Assembly: GCA_014621425.1 (NCBI GenBank)
Contig: JAANBB010000480.1
Coordinates: 1-28,391 of the forward strand
DNA length: 28,391 nt
Reading direction: 5' to 3'
Source: Cylindrodendrum hubeiense
Lineage: Eukaryota; Ascomycota; Sordariomycetes; Hypocreales; Nectriaceae
This document shows, piece by piece, positions 1 to 10,823 of this stretch; the first letter of the stretch is position 1; each line of letters begins with the position of its first letter. The translations under genes and the position numbers were made by a program. The notes beneath the pieces were generated by a model. The model worked only from the letters and a program-made list of their open reading frames with translations. It was not told the DNA's origin and did no database searches.

Positions 1-360
1 GGGAAAAGTAGAGGGGATGCTGGGCCAGCGGGTTGTCGACTCTGCGTATGAGAGAAGAGCAGGGAGGAAGCAGGAGAGGCCCGGGACTGCGAGAGGATGA
101 ATGGGAGACTGAAGAAGTAGTAGAAGGAGAGGAGGAGAAGAAGAAGAGCAGCACGCCTGAAAGGCACGGGCGACACGAGACGAGGGGATGAGAGACGGAA
201 TGGGAGGAGAGTGGGGGAAGAGGAGAGGAGAGGTGAAAGAGTTCCAGAGGTGCCGCCGGGGAAGCTTTCTAGAACGCCGCGCACGGGCCCTCTGCCGATC
301 TGTGCATTTCTTCCAGACGCACTTCCGCAGCGATGCGGTGCAGCCCCCGGAGGCTTGCGA

Positions 361-436
361 TGGACTCTGGATTTCACTGGGTCTCACTGGACTTCACTGG
401 ACTTCACTGGACTTCGCTGGACTTCGCTGCGCTTCA
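361..436. repeat. 10-bp tandem repeat, consensus ACTTCACTGG
   Basis: Seven to eight consecutive decamers lie in perfect 10-bp register, for example 371-380, 381-390, 391-400, 401-410, 411-420 and 421-430. Units 391-400 and 401-410 are identical (ACTTCACTGG), the next two read ACTTCGCTGG and ACTTCGCTGC, and the outer units are more diverged. The array is noncoding as far as can be seen. Confidence 0.85.
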
Positions 437-1262
437 CCCCAACGCTATCGGCATCCGGGCGCTGGGGGACTGCATCTCGGCGCGCACACGCCCTCTGACG
501 CTCTGCCCGGAACGGGAAACGGGAACGGGACTGCGGCAGCCCCAGGCTCCATGCTTTCGCTCCGTGCAAGTACGCCCGCCGGAATAAGCCAGAGGCGCCA
601 GCCAAGGCGAGGCATGCAGCTCCTGCGTAGAGTTAGGCCAGTCCAATAAGGTATGTGCTGTCCCTCGTTAGTCTGTCGCCACCTTTTTTCCCGAACCTCA
701 AGGCGGCCGTGAGCACATGGGCCAGGCCGCGTCGCGATCAGTGCGTCCCGACGTTGCCCCTTAGGGACGCCGCCGCCAGATCTTAGGTGCCAGGTCGCCG
801 GGGAGCTGCCTGCCAGGTTCGTCGTGGTGACGCGCTCTGCTGTCCGGATGCTGAGCCTCCTGTCGCCTTGTCCTGCTTGCTGCCTACGCCCTGCGCCGTG
901 TTGGCTTGCCGGTGCTCGTTTGCGTCGTAGGGCGCTGCCTGTCTCCAGCCGCTACAGTTTTAGGGCCTAGGGTGCCCCAGCCGCCATGCGAGCTCCATCC
1001 CAGCCCTAGGTACGGTCCCTCCCTACGCGAGCTCCCCTCAGCTATTCCCAGCAGCTACTCCCCTCAGCTAGGTACCCCCCTCCCGGCGTCTGGGCCGCCA
1101 GCCCAGTGACGTCTAGTGGCTGTCAACGACGCGCTGTATGGCCAGGCAGCTCGTCACTCTTTACCTTGCCTTCGTCATTAGCCTCCACGCCTCTGCGCCC
1201 ACTCCGTACCTACACATGGGCACAAACATCGACCAACACATTGTATCTGATACTCCCACTGT

Positions 1263-1304
1263 GTTGCTTCCGCTCTGTTGCTTCCGCTCTGTTGCTTCCG
1301 CGCT
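1263..1304. repeat. 14-bp direct repeat, three copies
   Basis: GTTGCTTCCGCTCT occurs at 1263-1276 and 1277-1290 exactly, and at 1291-1304 with one substitution (GTTGCTTCCGCGCT). It is a short tandem array in noncoding DNA. Confidence 0.85.
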
Positions 1305-1917
1305 GTCTGGTTTACACAGCAACCACAAGACCCCCCCATTGCTACCGTCCATGTCTTGCACAGACCCGTCCTTCCCCTGCACATACCCGTTCCGTGAATT
1401 CTAGATCCGTCATCATGCGCAGTCAAGCTGCAGTGTCACGCAAACCACATCACCCATCCAGTCACCCTGGCCCTCTTGCAGCAACAATTATTTCAAGTAC
1501 CTAACCCCCGTCCCCTTGGCCTCCACCTACGGTTGTACGGAGTGGCTCCTTACGAGCCTCTCGGGTATCGTTCCTGACATGATAAAGTACACGAAGCCCC
1601 AATCCTTCAATCCTTCAATCCTCCAACTGCTCGTCCATCCTTCATCCAAGACGCCGCTTAGACCTCTCCTTGCGACCATAGAGTACAGTGACGAAAAAGC
1701 CAATCAACCAGAAACCTCGACTGAAAATGAAAGAGAAACAAAAAGGCCGAACCCCTGACGCCAAAATGATGCTTGCCGACGCAAATGCATTCAATCCCCC
1801 AAAATTCCACGCCGGCTCCTTGCACTCCTTTCCTCCCCTTTCGCCCCCCCATAATACTCTTTATCGTGTCTCTTCTTTTTGTGTTATGCGGGGGCTCCAC
1901 GCTCTCGCAGTGTTCCC

Positions 1918-3423
1918 CTAGGACCCTACTGCGAAGCACGAGTCTAGGACACCATCCAGCATGTCCATATCTTCGCTGTCTGCGCCCTCCCACCACATAT
2001 CGTTGTCAATATCCATAGCATCCACGTGCCCGTTGACCAGGTCATGGCTCTTGCCACCATTTATTGCCACGGGGAGAATCTCTTCAACTCGTCCGATGGG
2101 CTCTTGATCGTGGACCCAAGTATAATCGTCCCAGTTCTCCAGCTCGCCCTCCCGATATCCGTATAGCACCTGAGTCATGAGAACAGGGAACTGGGCCATT
2201 CCAGTGTCGGCCATCTCCAATGAGAGGCGGAGATCCGACATCCCCAAGGGCCCGCGCTCGCTTGCAGCCTTGGACTCGATCGGCAGAAACCCACTCTTGT
2301 CCCGGGTGACCTCTCCGCGCAGGGCAGCATCCTCCTCATATCCGAGTTGCTGTCGGTATTTATTCGTTTGAACCCAAGTTGTTCCAATGCCAAACCCTGC
2401 GCTACCGGAGTCGCCAGGGCCATTACTCCGCGTCCGGCTAAACACTTGCGTCAAGATTTCCTTGATAAATGTCTCGACACCCACCGACAAGAACTGCGGG
2501 GCTTCTATCGTATGGCCACTGACAAGTCCAGCCTCGTAGCAGAACGGTAGCATTCGGCCGCTTATCATACCGATGTCGGGAAACTCGCCCGACTCGATGG
2601 CCAGTGGTTGGGCAAATCGCTTTCGAATCTCTAGGTCGAAGTCTTTTTATTCGTTAGAAATAAACACGGGATATAGGCTGCCTTGGAACTTACTCATATT
2701 GTTAATTCCACCCACGGCACTTGGGGGTGCGTCTGCGACCACTGACGCCTTGCGATGCGTCTCTGTAAACACATTTGATATACTCTCGTGCGGATCCCAC
2801 TGGGAATAGGTTAGCATTGATGAAAACAACGAGGCGGAGGGCACAAACTTCATTGTGGGCCAGATCCTTGACACGTCTCCGATCCCGCGCGGGTAGCTGC
2901 ATCACATCTCCCTTTAACCTGCGCTCGGCGGCATCACCTGATATCGGCTTGCTTCCCGCAGTCGCGGCGGGTTTATCGTTGGCACTGACCCAGGGCGCCA
3001 GGCCCTGGTCAGGCATCTCGCGGGTGACATTTCCATAGATGGCGGCGATGAGGTTGTTATGAAGATGGTCTTTATCCCCTGGTCCGGCGAGGATGGGGTC
3101 GATACGCTCCGAGTACTCGGTCTGGTTCAGACGCCCTGTCGCACAGGTTAGCAGGCGCAACTCGGGATGGCATGCGCGCGATGCCTACCGATCAAGAACT
3201 CGGTGGTTGACTCCTTATAGATCACCCATTGCTCAGGGCCGATGGCGGCTTTGAGCACGGCGTACAGCGGCTCGAGGTCAATTCGGGCCGGGATGATTTG
3301 GCTCGACTTGGCGACCTTGGGCGCGCCCGGAGTTGAACCTGCGAGCGTCTTTGTTGATAGGATAGGAGTCGAGAGGCTGACAGATGAGCGGCTCAGCAGA
3401 GCCGCGGGGTCGATGTCGGGCAT
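1918..3423 (-). CDS. hfi1: SAGA complex subunit Hfi1/Ada1 (transcriptional coactivator)
   Basis: Four exons join in frame to 450 residues: 3423-3189, 3135-2849, 2799-2694 and 2642-1918, all on the minus strand. The introns are 53, 49 and 51 bp with GT donors, GCTAAC or TCTAAC branch motifs and CAG/AAAG ends. The N-terminal part carries the SAGA-Tad1 type core: [10 protein letters not shown] near residue 46, then [19 protein letters not shown] and ERIDPIL. The segment [20 protein letters not shown] (about residues 245-265) followed by FIKEILTQ corresponds to the C-terminal, histone-fold-like region that pairs Ada1 with another SAGA subunit. In yeasts Hfi1/Ada1 holds the SAGA histone acetyltransferase complex together in the nucleus. 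The start at 3423 has A at -3 and gives a family-like N-terminus. It is divergent from GCP3 with 559 bp between start codons. The exact ends of intron 3 (AAAAG acceptor) are the least certain point. Confidence 0.85.
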
Positions 3424-3982
3424 CTTGATACGGGGGGAATCAGCGACGGCGTCGCGTGCGGCAGTGGAGCGCGGCGCGACGCGGAGAAAAGACGCATGAG
3501 TTGATTGAAACGAACGGCGGTGGTGGTGCGATCACGGATCCGGAGTTAGCCTGATGAAATAGGCATTGCGAGGCAGGCGGTGTGATGGCGAGCTGGTCCG
3601 CGGTTGACGTTATGATGGGGATATGTCGACAGATGAAGTGTCGTCGGAAATTTTGCCGCGAAGCCTGGCGGACACCGAGGACAGCGCACGGCCGAGGTAG
3701 CATATACTTTGGGGTGCACCACAAAACGCTAGCCACCAAGGTTCTGGCTACCTACCCAATGCGGCACCACCCCATCCCACCACCACTACCAACTCCCGCC
3801 TGTCGCGTCTGTCGCGTCTCTACCAAGTCGACCCAATATCACAAACATCTACGCTCTTGAAAGCTGCTCCGGCGCCCAACAGATCGCGGGATTGAGTGCA
3901 GCCCTCACCGCTCAAGCGAAGCCGAAACTGCGACTTGTCCTTGCGCCTCTCGCAATCGCTGGTCGCTTGCGACAATGCCGCC
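3424..3982. promoter_or_regulatory. Divergent promoter between hfi1 and GCP3
   Basis: These 559 bp separate two start codons pointing away from each other, so they must hold both core promoters and 5' UTRs. No clear TATA box was seen. A direct repeat of TGTCGCGTC lies at 3802-3810 and 3811-3819, about 170 bp before the GCP3 start. On the minus strand it reads GACGCGACA, a near-match to the fungal MluI cell-cycle box core ACGCGT. Confidence 0.55.
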
Positions 3983-4022
3983 ATGGCTCCTGACCGCATC
4001 ACGAATGCCATTGACAGCTTGA
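3975..4022 (+). promoter_or_regulatory. Overlapping upstream ORF at the GCP3 start
   Basis: An ATG at 3975 opens a 15-codon frame ending with TGA at 4020-4022. It begins 8 nt before the GCP3 ATG at 3983, in another frame, and overlaps it. The main ATG lies in a near-ideal context (GCCGCCATGG). The upstream ATG has A at -3 but C at +4. This layout would make GCP3 translation depend on leaky scanning if the transcript includes position 3975, which is not known. Confidence 0.45.
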
Positions 4023-6662
4023 TAACCCACATCGTCCCCAGCGATCCCAACGCCAGCGAAGAGGCCACACAAGAGCGCCACGACACATGCTTTGAACTTG
4101 TCAAGTCTATACTGGAGAGGTCAGTTCCTGATGCTCCTGCTCCTGATGCTCATGCTGCTCTCTCGCCTCGCCTCCCCCGGCATTTGCTGAATGAGTCCTA
4201 GTCCGCCCTCCCCCGCCATTTCGTCCGACGTCAATCATGCCTCCGACCTCATAAAGCGGAAGCTCATCCAGAGCAACCCCAGCCAGGCCCTCCGATTCTC
4301 GAACCTCTACTCCAGACTCCTATCCCTGCCCGTCCTCGAGCACAAGTGGGCAATCCTTTACTTGCTCTACCAACTTGCCGACTCCCCCGACCCCAACGAG
4401 CCCCTCCCACTCAGCCCTGTCAAGCCGTCAGCGCCCAACTACCGAGATGCAATCAGTCGGGACGTCATAAAGCGACAAGGTCGAGAACGGACATCAAAAA
4501 CAACCAGACATGAGGAGGAACAGTTCAAAGACGCGTTCCAACCAGAAGGCCTCAAAAGTCTTCCGCCTAAGGTCAAGGAAGCGAAGCAGGTTGACGAGGA
4601 TGGCGAACCACGCCCCGAAGCCCCGAAAAGAGATGTCTCCTTAAAGTCGACACTTTTGGCAAACAACTACTCAGAGATCGATCCGTCAGAATCGGTCATC
4701 CTACGAGACCTCCCGTTCACCCTCCAAGGGCTTTCCTCCACAACACTACCTTTTGTGAAACAGTATACCCTAAAACTCCCCCCTACTCTCCCCTTACCAC
4801 TGGTTTCCCTTCTTCACACCTTGGCAGAACCCTCGTTGCTCTTCCGCGGCCTGGACGAGTTCTGCAAGAGCCCTGCCAAGGGTCTCCTGGCACAGAGCCT
4901 ACGTGCTGCCATCAGCGCTGAGCTACGGTCATATCTTACCTTGATCGCCACACTAGAAGGTCAAATACGCAGGGCATTGGCATCACTTGATGAGGACGCG
5001 CCACGTGCGGGTATTGGAAAGGCAGGAGTCACCTTGAAGAGATGTGTGGTGTGGACACGAGAGGCGACAATGGGACTAAGGCTAATGAGCCTCATCGCTG
5101 AAGAATCTGAAAAGAAAAAGGGTGGCCAGCTTGTCTCGCTGATACACAGTTTCTCTTCGTCCCACGGAGATCCTGTGGTTGCTGCATTTGCTGAAAGGCT
5201 CCTAGGGAGCTTCACACGACCGTTCTACGATATTCTTCGACACTGGATCTACGATGGCGAACTCTCCGACCCTTACCAGGAATTCTTTGTGAGAGAGAAA
5301 GCCCCTAGCGAAGATTCTTCCAAGGGAAAAGGGGCTGGCAACGTTTGGGAGGACAAGTTCGAGATTGCAAAGGACATGATTCCAAGCATCACCACTCAAG
5401 ACTTTGCTCAGAAGGTTTTCCTCATTGGCAAGTCGTTGAATTTCATCCGGCATAGCTGTGGTGACTCGCAGTGGGTGGAGGATTACTCGAAAGCTGCATC
5501 CAAGGAGTTGAGATATGGCGACACTGCAACACTGGAGACTTGGATCGATGAGGCGTACAAGACGACCATGAAGCGCCTCATTGAACTTATGGCCAACAAG
5601 TTCCACCTGTTTGAGCATCTCCAGGCACTGAAGAACTACATCCTTCTTGGCCAGGGTGACTTCATCGCTTTGTTAATGGAGTCGCTCGCCGCCAACCTAG
5701 ATCGTCCAGCCGGCGCGCAGTACAGACACACCTTGACAGCGCAGCTAGAGCATGCAATCCGAGGATCCAATGCGCAGTACGATTCTCCCGAGGTTCTGCG
5801 GCGACTGGACGCCCGCATGCTGCAGCTGTCCCACGGCGACATCGGCTGGGATTGCTTTACGCTCGAGTACAAGATTGACGCCCCCGTGGACGTCGTGGTT
5901 ACGGAATGGGGCAACAGGCAATACCTCAAGGTCTTCAACTTCCTGTGGCGCATCAAACGCGTCGAGTTTGCTCTCCTGTCGACTTGGCGCAGGTGCATGA
6001 CGGGCGTCCGCGGCGTGTTGCAAAGCTCGGATCCTGCAGTCGTCCAAGCTTGGAAATCGACCCGTGGAGTGCTGGCCGAGATGATACACTTCGTGGGCCA
6101 GCTGCAGTACTACATTCTCTTCGAGGTTATCGAGTCGTCTTGGGGCGAGCTCCAGAAACGGATCCAAAAGGAGGACTGCACTCTAGACGATCTCATCCAG
6201 GCCCACACGCGCTATCTCAAAGACATCACTCACAAAGGCCTCCTTGGCGCCAAGCAGGACGATCGCACGTCTTACATGGTCCAGCTCGGTGAGATCCTGC
6301 GGCTGATGCTCAGCTATCGAAACTCGGTCGATGGACTCTACAGCTGGAGTATGTCGGACTTTACGCGGCGCCAAGAGGCCGACATCCGCAGCACGACGCG
6401 GCACGACGATGATGCCGCATTGCCGCCTGCAGACCAAGTTCCATCCGAGTTCCCCGCGCTGCAAGAGAGGCTGCGGCAACTCGGTTCGTCGTTCCGTACA
6501 AGGCTCCAGATCCTGCTGGGTGACTTGGCGTACCAGCCTGACGTGGACATGCGCTTCTTGGGCGTGGCTATGAACTTCAACGATGTCTACCAGCCCACCA
6601 GGAGGAAGACCAAAGCCGCGCCGTCAGCAGGCTCAGCTGCGGCGAATGTCTCTAAGGGATGA
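3983..6662 (+). CDS. alp6: Gamma-tubulin complex component GCP3 (Alp6/Spc98)
   Basis: Exon 1 is 3983-4119 and exon 2 is 4202-6662. The 82-bp intron (4120-4201, donor GTCAGT, acceptor CCTAG) restores one frame of 865 residues. The family is recognisable from RDLPFTLQG (about residues 214-222), the start of GRIP motif 1, then WIYDGELSDPYQEFFV, VFLIGKSLNF, LLGQGDFIALLMESL, YDSPEVLRRLDARML and YLKVFNFLWRIKR in the C-terminal GRIP2 half. These match GCP3 rather than GCP2, for example in the segment from NAQYDSPEVLRRLD to GDIGWD. GCP3 forms part of the gamma-tubulin small complex that nucleates microtubules at the spindle pole body. The length is normal for fungal GCP3 and nothing looks broken. The start at 3983 has an optimal context and precedes the conserved helix that includes HDTCFELVKSILE. 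An earlier in-frame ATG at 3896 would add 29 unlikely residues. Confidence 0.93.
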
Positions 6663-8121
6663 CCGGAGAAGACAAGGGGGTAAGCGAGCGAGCGCTGGGC
6701 GTAGCTCGTTGGGTGTGGAGCCAAGAAACACTGAATTTGCGTAGTTACTAGATCTCGGACTCAGATATCAACCCGCCTGGGTCAAATGACGACATGACTG
6801 ATTTGAATGCCTTGATTTCGTCCCTGACTCGGTGTGTCGTTGCATGAGCAGCAGGTGTGTCATGAACATGCGAGCCACATACCAAAGCACGTCCCAGCAA
6901 CGGCTTTAAACTCGGTATAAAGGGCCGTGTCTTCATTCGTAAAATAGTCCCGTTGACCGAGTGGAGCTGCAAAGCCCGGAAGAGGGTCCCCGGTGGCGCA
7001 GCGGATCCATTGCAAAGAGCTCGCATGTGGTGCCCAGCATTACATTACGTCCCTCATGGATGGCCAGCTAATGCGGGAGGTCAGATCCCGGGAGTTTATG
7101 TCATGTCTTGTATGTTTGTGGGGGAGGAATGAGAGCCCGATCGTAATACATCCCGGCGCGCAGGAAGAGCCGAGAGGGACGTGTGTACTCCAGACCTGGT
7201 TTGGTCCGGGACGATCGGGGGCCGACAATTCGGACGCGTGGCATTGATGGGGTTTTGGAATTTGTCCGAGGAGTGTGGGGAGTGTGTGAATCGATTTGTC
7301 TTGTCTTGATATTCGGGGGTGAAGGAAGCGAGGAAGTTGGTGTCGTGACAGCTGGGCCTCGGGGCGATGAACATATCCGAATCAATGGCGGTCAGCAGCT
7401 AAAGTCCGACGGGAGACGACCCGATGTGGGAATGCCCTCCATCCTGTGGCGTGGGAAGATATGGGAGCTCAGGACTTCAATCTCCGAGATACGGTTTGCT
7501 TCGTCAAGACACGCGCACACCGCTCCGAATACCTGCTGTAGAACGTGCAAACAAGACCACCGCTCACCCGAGAACGGGAACGTGGCAGCAGTTCTGCCGG
7601 GACGCCATTGGCATCCTAGCAGAGCTGGGCAACCTTTTGGTTTGTTGCATCGTGTGCCGTTCCTCATATATTGATGGTCGGGCATGAAGACCTTGCACGA
7701 ATACAACACAATAGCCACGAAAGATCTGCGCCAGAGACTGGACTGAGTTGGCCGGTCTGCTGCAGCCAGTATTGGAATATGCAGGAGACGCGACAGTCAA
7801 TATTAGTAATGAGGCCGCTTCGTAGGAAGGGTCCAGTGATGCATGTGATGTGTTGTTTTTCGATAGAGAGATGGCTTCCTGTTAATTGCGTTTGGGGTTG
7901 CTTGTTTACTTATTCTCCTGAGTCATGGCGTCGGGTTGATGCTTCGGGTATGGTTGAAGTTGTTGACTCCCCAGTAAGTAGGCATAAGCCAAACGTCCTT
8001 GGGTCTCACCTAGATTTGCCCTTGCTTCTCCCGCATCAGGATCAGAGCTAGTGAATGCAACTTGCAGCAGAATATGTGCGTTCCATGTGCTGTTGGGGTC
8101 CCCACGCGATATCTCGCCTCG

Positions 8122-8172
8122 TCCAGCCCAGCCAGTCCAGCTCAGCTCAGCCCAGCTCAGTTCAGCTCCGCC
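8122..8172. repeat. Degenerate pentamer tract (CAGCT/CAGCC)
   Basis: A run of imperfect 5-bp units (CAGCC, CAGCT, CAGTC, CAGTT) spans about 50 bp in noncoding DNA. It is a simple-sequence tract. Confidence 0.7.
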
Positions 8173-9335
8173 AGGCTCACCTAGATTCCATCCGCACATC
8201 ACTAGTGATGCTGTCACTTCAGCCATGCGTAGAATTGACGAATGACTTGCCATGTCGCCACTATCCTCTGCTCGGTAGTCTCCTCCCCTTCCGCCCACTA
8301 TGCCATACGATACCAGACCATCAGCGGTGATTCCCGTTCCTGTTGTACGGACCCCCAAACTCTCTTGCACCAGCCGGCTTTAACAGGGCAGGCATCCTCT
8401 CCGGCGTCCAGGGGCAGCTCCGTCCTGAGCAGGCGCAGTATTATCGGGGACGGGAATCCAGGAACGTGGACATGGCGTCCACCCCCATCCCATTCTCCGC
8501 AAAAACGAAAAGGTCCCCACACAAAATCATCTTCCGGGTTCCACTCTGCAGCTCTCCGGTGCTACGCCCGGCAGGGGCCGGACAAGCTACACTCCCCCCG
8601 TCGTAGGACATGGGCAGCCCAAGAAAGTCCCTGAACGAAGGTGCCAGAAGGAGGCCCTGACGCCTGTGCCCGCGACGCCTCGTCTCTGATCTGGCACCGG
8701 GGAAGGCAGGATGACGGGTAGGCACTTAGAATGAGCTGGGTCCGGGGGTGGCAGAGCGAGGAAATCAGAAACAAGGGGGCGACGATGGCGAGAAGGAAAG
8801 AAACGGTGAGACAGGTTGCGTGCCAACCAGAGCGGTCCGTTCCCTTGTTGCTTGCTTGCTTCTCCCATCGACACCGTTCGCTGGTCGCCATTACCCGGCG
8901 TCCAGGGGAAAAGTGTGCGCTGGGACGCCGGGAAGACGAATGACATGGAGTCGGCTGAAGCTGACGCTGCGGCTGGAGGTGATGGATGTTCGGATTGGCA
9001 GACAAGGTCAGCATCACCACCACTACCAAGCACAGGATAACAGAGCCAGACATCACGTCCGTAAGACGATTAGTCGTTGCTCGATTCGTAGGCTTGATTC
9101 AATCCACCCACAGCCAACGGCGGCAACAAATCACACTCGCACATCCCGTAATGGCCGGTCTTTTGTCGCAAACAGAAGAAACGAAAACTGTAATCTACGA
9201 AGTACAGAGCCGGCTTGTACCCGCGGGTTGTCGTCTCGCCCAAAGTACATGCGGTTTTCCTTTCGTCCACTACACTCCCCAGTGGCCCGGCTTCCGGCGG
9301 GAAATGGCATAGTATCCCACCCCCCTGTGGCTTGA

Positions 9336-9382
9336 TGTGCTGGTGCTGTGTTGTGATGGTGCTGTGCTGTGCTGGTGCTGTA
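9336..9382. repeat. GCTG/TGTG-rich simple repeat
   Basis: An imperfect array of GGTGCTGTG and GTGCTG units forms a short low-complexity tract in the gene-free region. Confidence 0.65.
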
Positions 9383-10726
9383 ATACTGGCCCGTCGCCGG
9401 TTGGACTTTTGGTTGCTGACCGTCGGTGACCGAAACCTCCCTGAACCTGGGACTGACTCAGTACACTACCAAAAGGACCCTCTTTGGGAATTATTCGTCC
9501 GGTCCTTCTAGCTGCCTGCTGCGACGCTGTTCGGAGACGCGGGTGGGCGCGCCTGTCGGACGGCGGGTGGACATCCCGCCCCAGCATCGATAGCCCTGGC
9601 ATAATTTTGTAACCCCTGGCCTCATCTCGCCTTTCTGGAAGAAACTCAACGGGGAACGGACGGCTGCACCGAGTCAAGCACCGTCAGGTACCTTGGCTCT
9701 TCGTACTCTGTAGCGTGTGGGTCGGTCAAACAGCTGCTCTCCCGCGTTTCCCTGGTCCCCCGGCATCAATTTCCCTTCTCCGGCGGCGTGGGCGCCTTGA
9801 TCGCCATCTTACACCTTCACCACTAGCCTCCTCTCCCTTATTTGGCAGGCCGAGCCGCCGCCTTGGTTAGTGCACGCGAAGCACACATTCTTGGAGGCCT
9901 TCACAACATGCGTGTGCACAAGAGGAGCGGCAATGCAAGGGGAGCGCACAGCATACAAACAGGGACGATGTCTCTTTCCACTCTCCTGAATGCTGAGGTG
10001 TTTGGATGAGCTTATGCGGCAGCCGAGCTGCATGCTACTTCAGATGCAAACGTGGGTGGTCGACGGGATTATCGTTGAGGCGCATTAATAGGGCGAGAGC
10101 TTAATGAAGGAGTTGGAGGGTACCAGTTGCTTAGCTTACATGGTACCCGACTCGTGGCTAAATCGGCGTCAACAGGCACCCGCCAGAGTCGAGACGAGAA
10201 ACACTGCCCAACTTGGACAAAAGAAGCAGGTGCCGTACATGAATGATACAGCGTAAGAGTTAGATTGCCGTAAGAAAGGGCAGAGATAAGAGCCCAATGC
10301 CAGTGCCGGTGGTACTACTGTGATTGGAGAGGAGAGAGGTGGACTGGAGTTAGGAACATCAGGCCATCCATCCCAAGAGCTTATACCAACAGGCGACTGC
10401 CGAAGCTCAGCTTCCTTGCTTCTTATCGTCTGCAGACGGGTCTGGTCCTTTAGCGCAGCCGGACCCCCAGAGAGCCGGTGTTTTTTTTCGTTTCTCGCCG
10501 ACAAGAGGTAGCATTAGCCTAGCAGGCGAGTGGGTAGGATGAATCATGGGTCCGATGAGTGATGGGAGGGCCCTGGCAGAGGTGGTGTTCCAGAAGGAAA
10601 GTCGCCATCCATGGCCCGGTAACCCCATGCTTCATACCCACCAAATTCCCAGGGCCCCCTCCCTTGTCCTGGTCCCCCCACACCCTCCGTTCTTTTTCTG
10701 GCGTGCTTGTGCTTGTTTCCTCTTCT

Positions 10727-10750
10727 GCGGCGCGGCGCGGCGCGGCGCGG
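10727..10750. repeat. GCGGC microsatellite
   Basis: Nearly five perfect 5-bp units of the GCGGC/GGCGC type are followed by a TTGCTTGC-rich stretch. The unit sits 70 bp before the run of Ns and may have caused the local assembly problem. Confidence 0.85.
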
Positions 10751-10817
10751 TTCTGCTTGCTTCTTGCTTGCTTGTTCAAGGCGACACCACCCGTAGGAGA
10801 TTGCGCTGGCGCTGTGA

Positions 10818-10823
10818 NNNNTN
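10818..10823. other. Ambiguous bases (assembly gap)
   Basis: Positions 10818-10821 and 10823 are N, with a T between them. This is an unresolved join or low-quality call. Base composition and gene content differ on the two sides, so contiguity here should not be taken for granted. Confidence 0.95.

Larger units (their letters stand above)
1..1917. other. Intergenic region without a convincing gene, GA-rich left end
   Basis: No open frame here resembles a known protein, and the short open frames overlap on both strands with low-complexity products, as expected in GC-rich DNA. Positions 1-240 are strongly purine-rich on the plus strand, so the minus strand is pyrimidine-rich there. Such CT tracts are common just upstream of fungal start codons, so this may be the promoter or 5' UTR of a gene transcribed leftward out of the window; that is inference. 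The stretch also carries a decamer tandem array (361-436), a 14-bp triplication (1263-1304) and CAATCCTT triplets near 1600-1620. The right end is the 3' flank of hfi1. Confidence 0.5.
6663..10817. other. Long GC-rich intergenic region with no supported gene
   Basis: About 4.2 kb between GCP3 and the assembly gap has no recognisable protein. The longest open frames (for example 8748-9335 plus and 8562-9056 minus) overlap each other on opposite strands, are compositionally biased, lack introns and match no family I know. Visible structure is limited to simple repeats: a CAGCT/CAGCC pentamer run (8122-8172), a GCTGTG/GCTGGT run (about 9336-9382), a 14-bp direct repeat CCGGCGTCCAGGGG at 8401-8414 and 8895-8908, and a GCGGC run (10727-10750). 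It could be extended 3' or 5' regulatory DNA or host noncoding RNA, but no RNA gene could be identified by eye. Confidence 0.5.

Noticed and set aside
6994..7004. TGGCGCAGCGG resembling a tRNA A box
   Set aside because: No B box (GGTTCGANTCC-like) or cloverleaf follows at the right distance.
7183..7674. 163-codon plus-strand open frame
   Set aside because: No family resemblance, no supporting splice structure, and frames in both orientations overlap it.
8562..9335. Long open frames on both strands (164 and 195 codons)
   Set aside because: They overlap each other on opposite strands in GC-rich DNA, have biased composition and show no domain.
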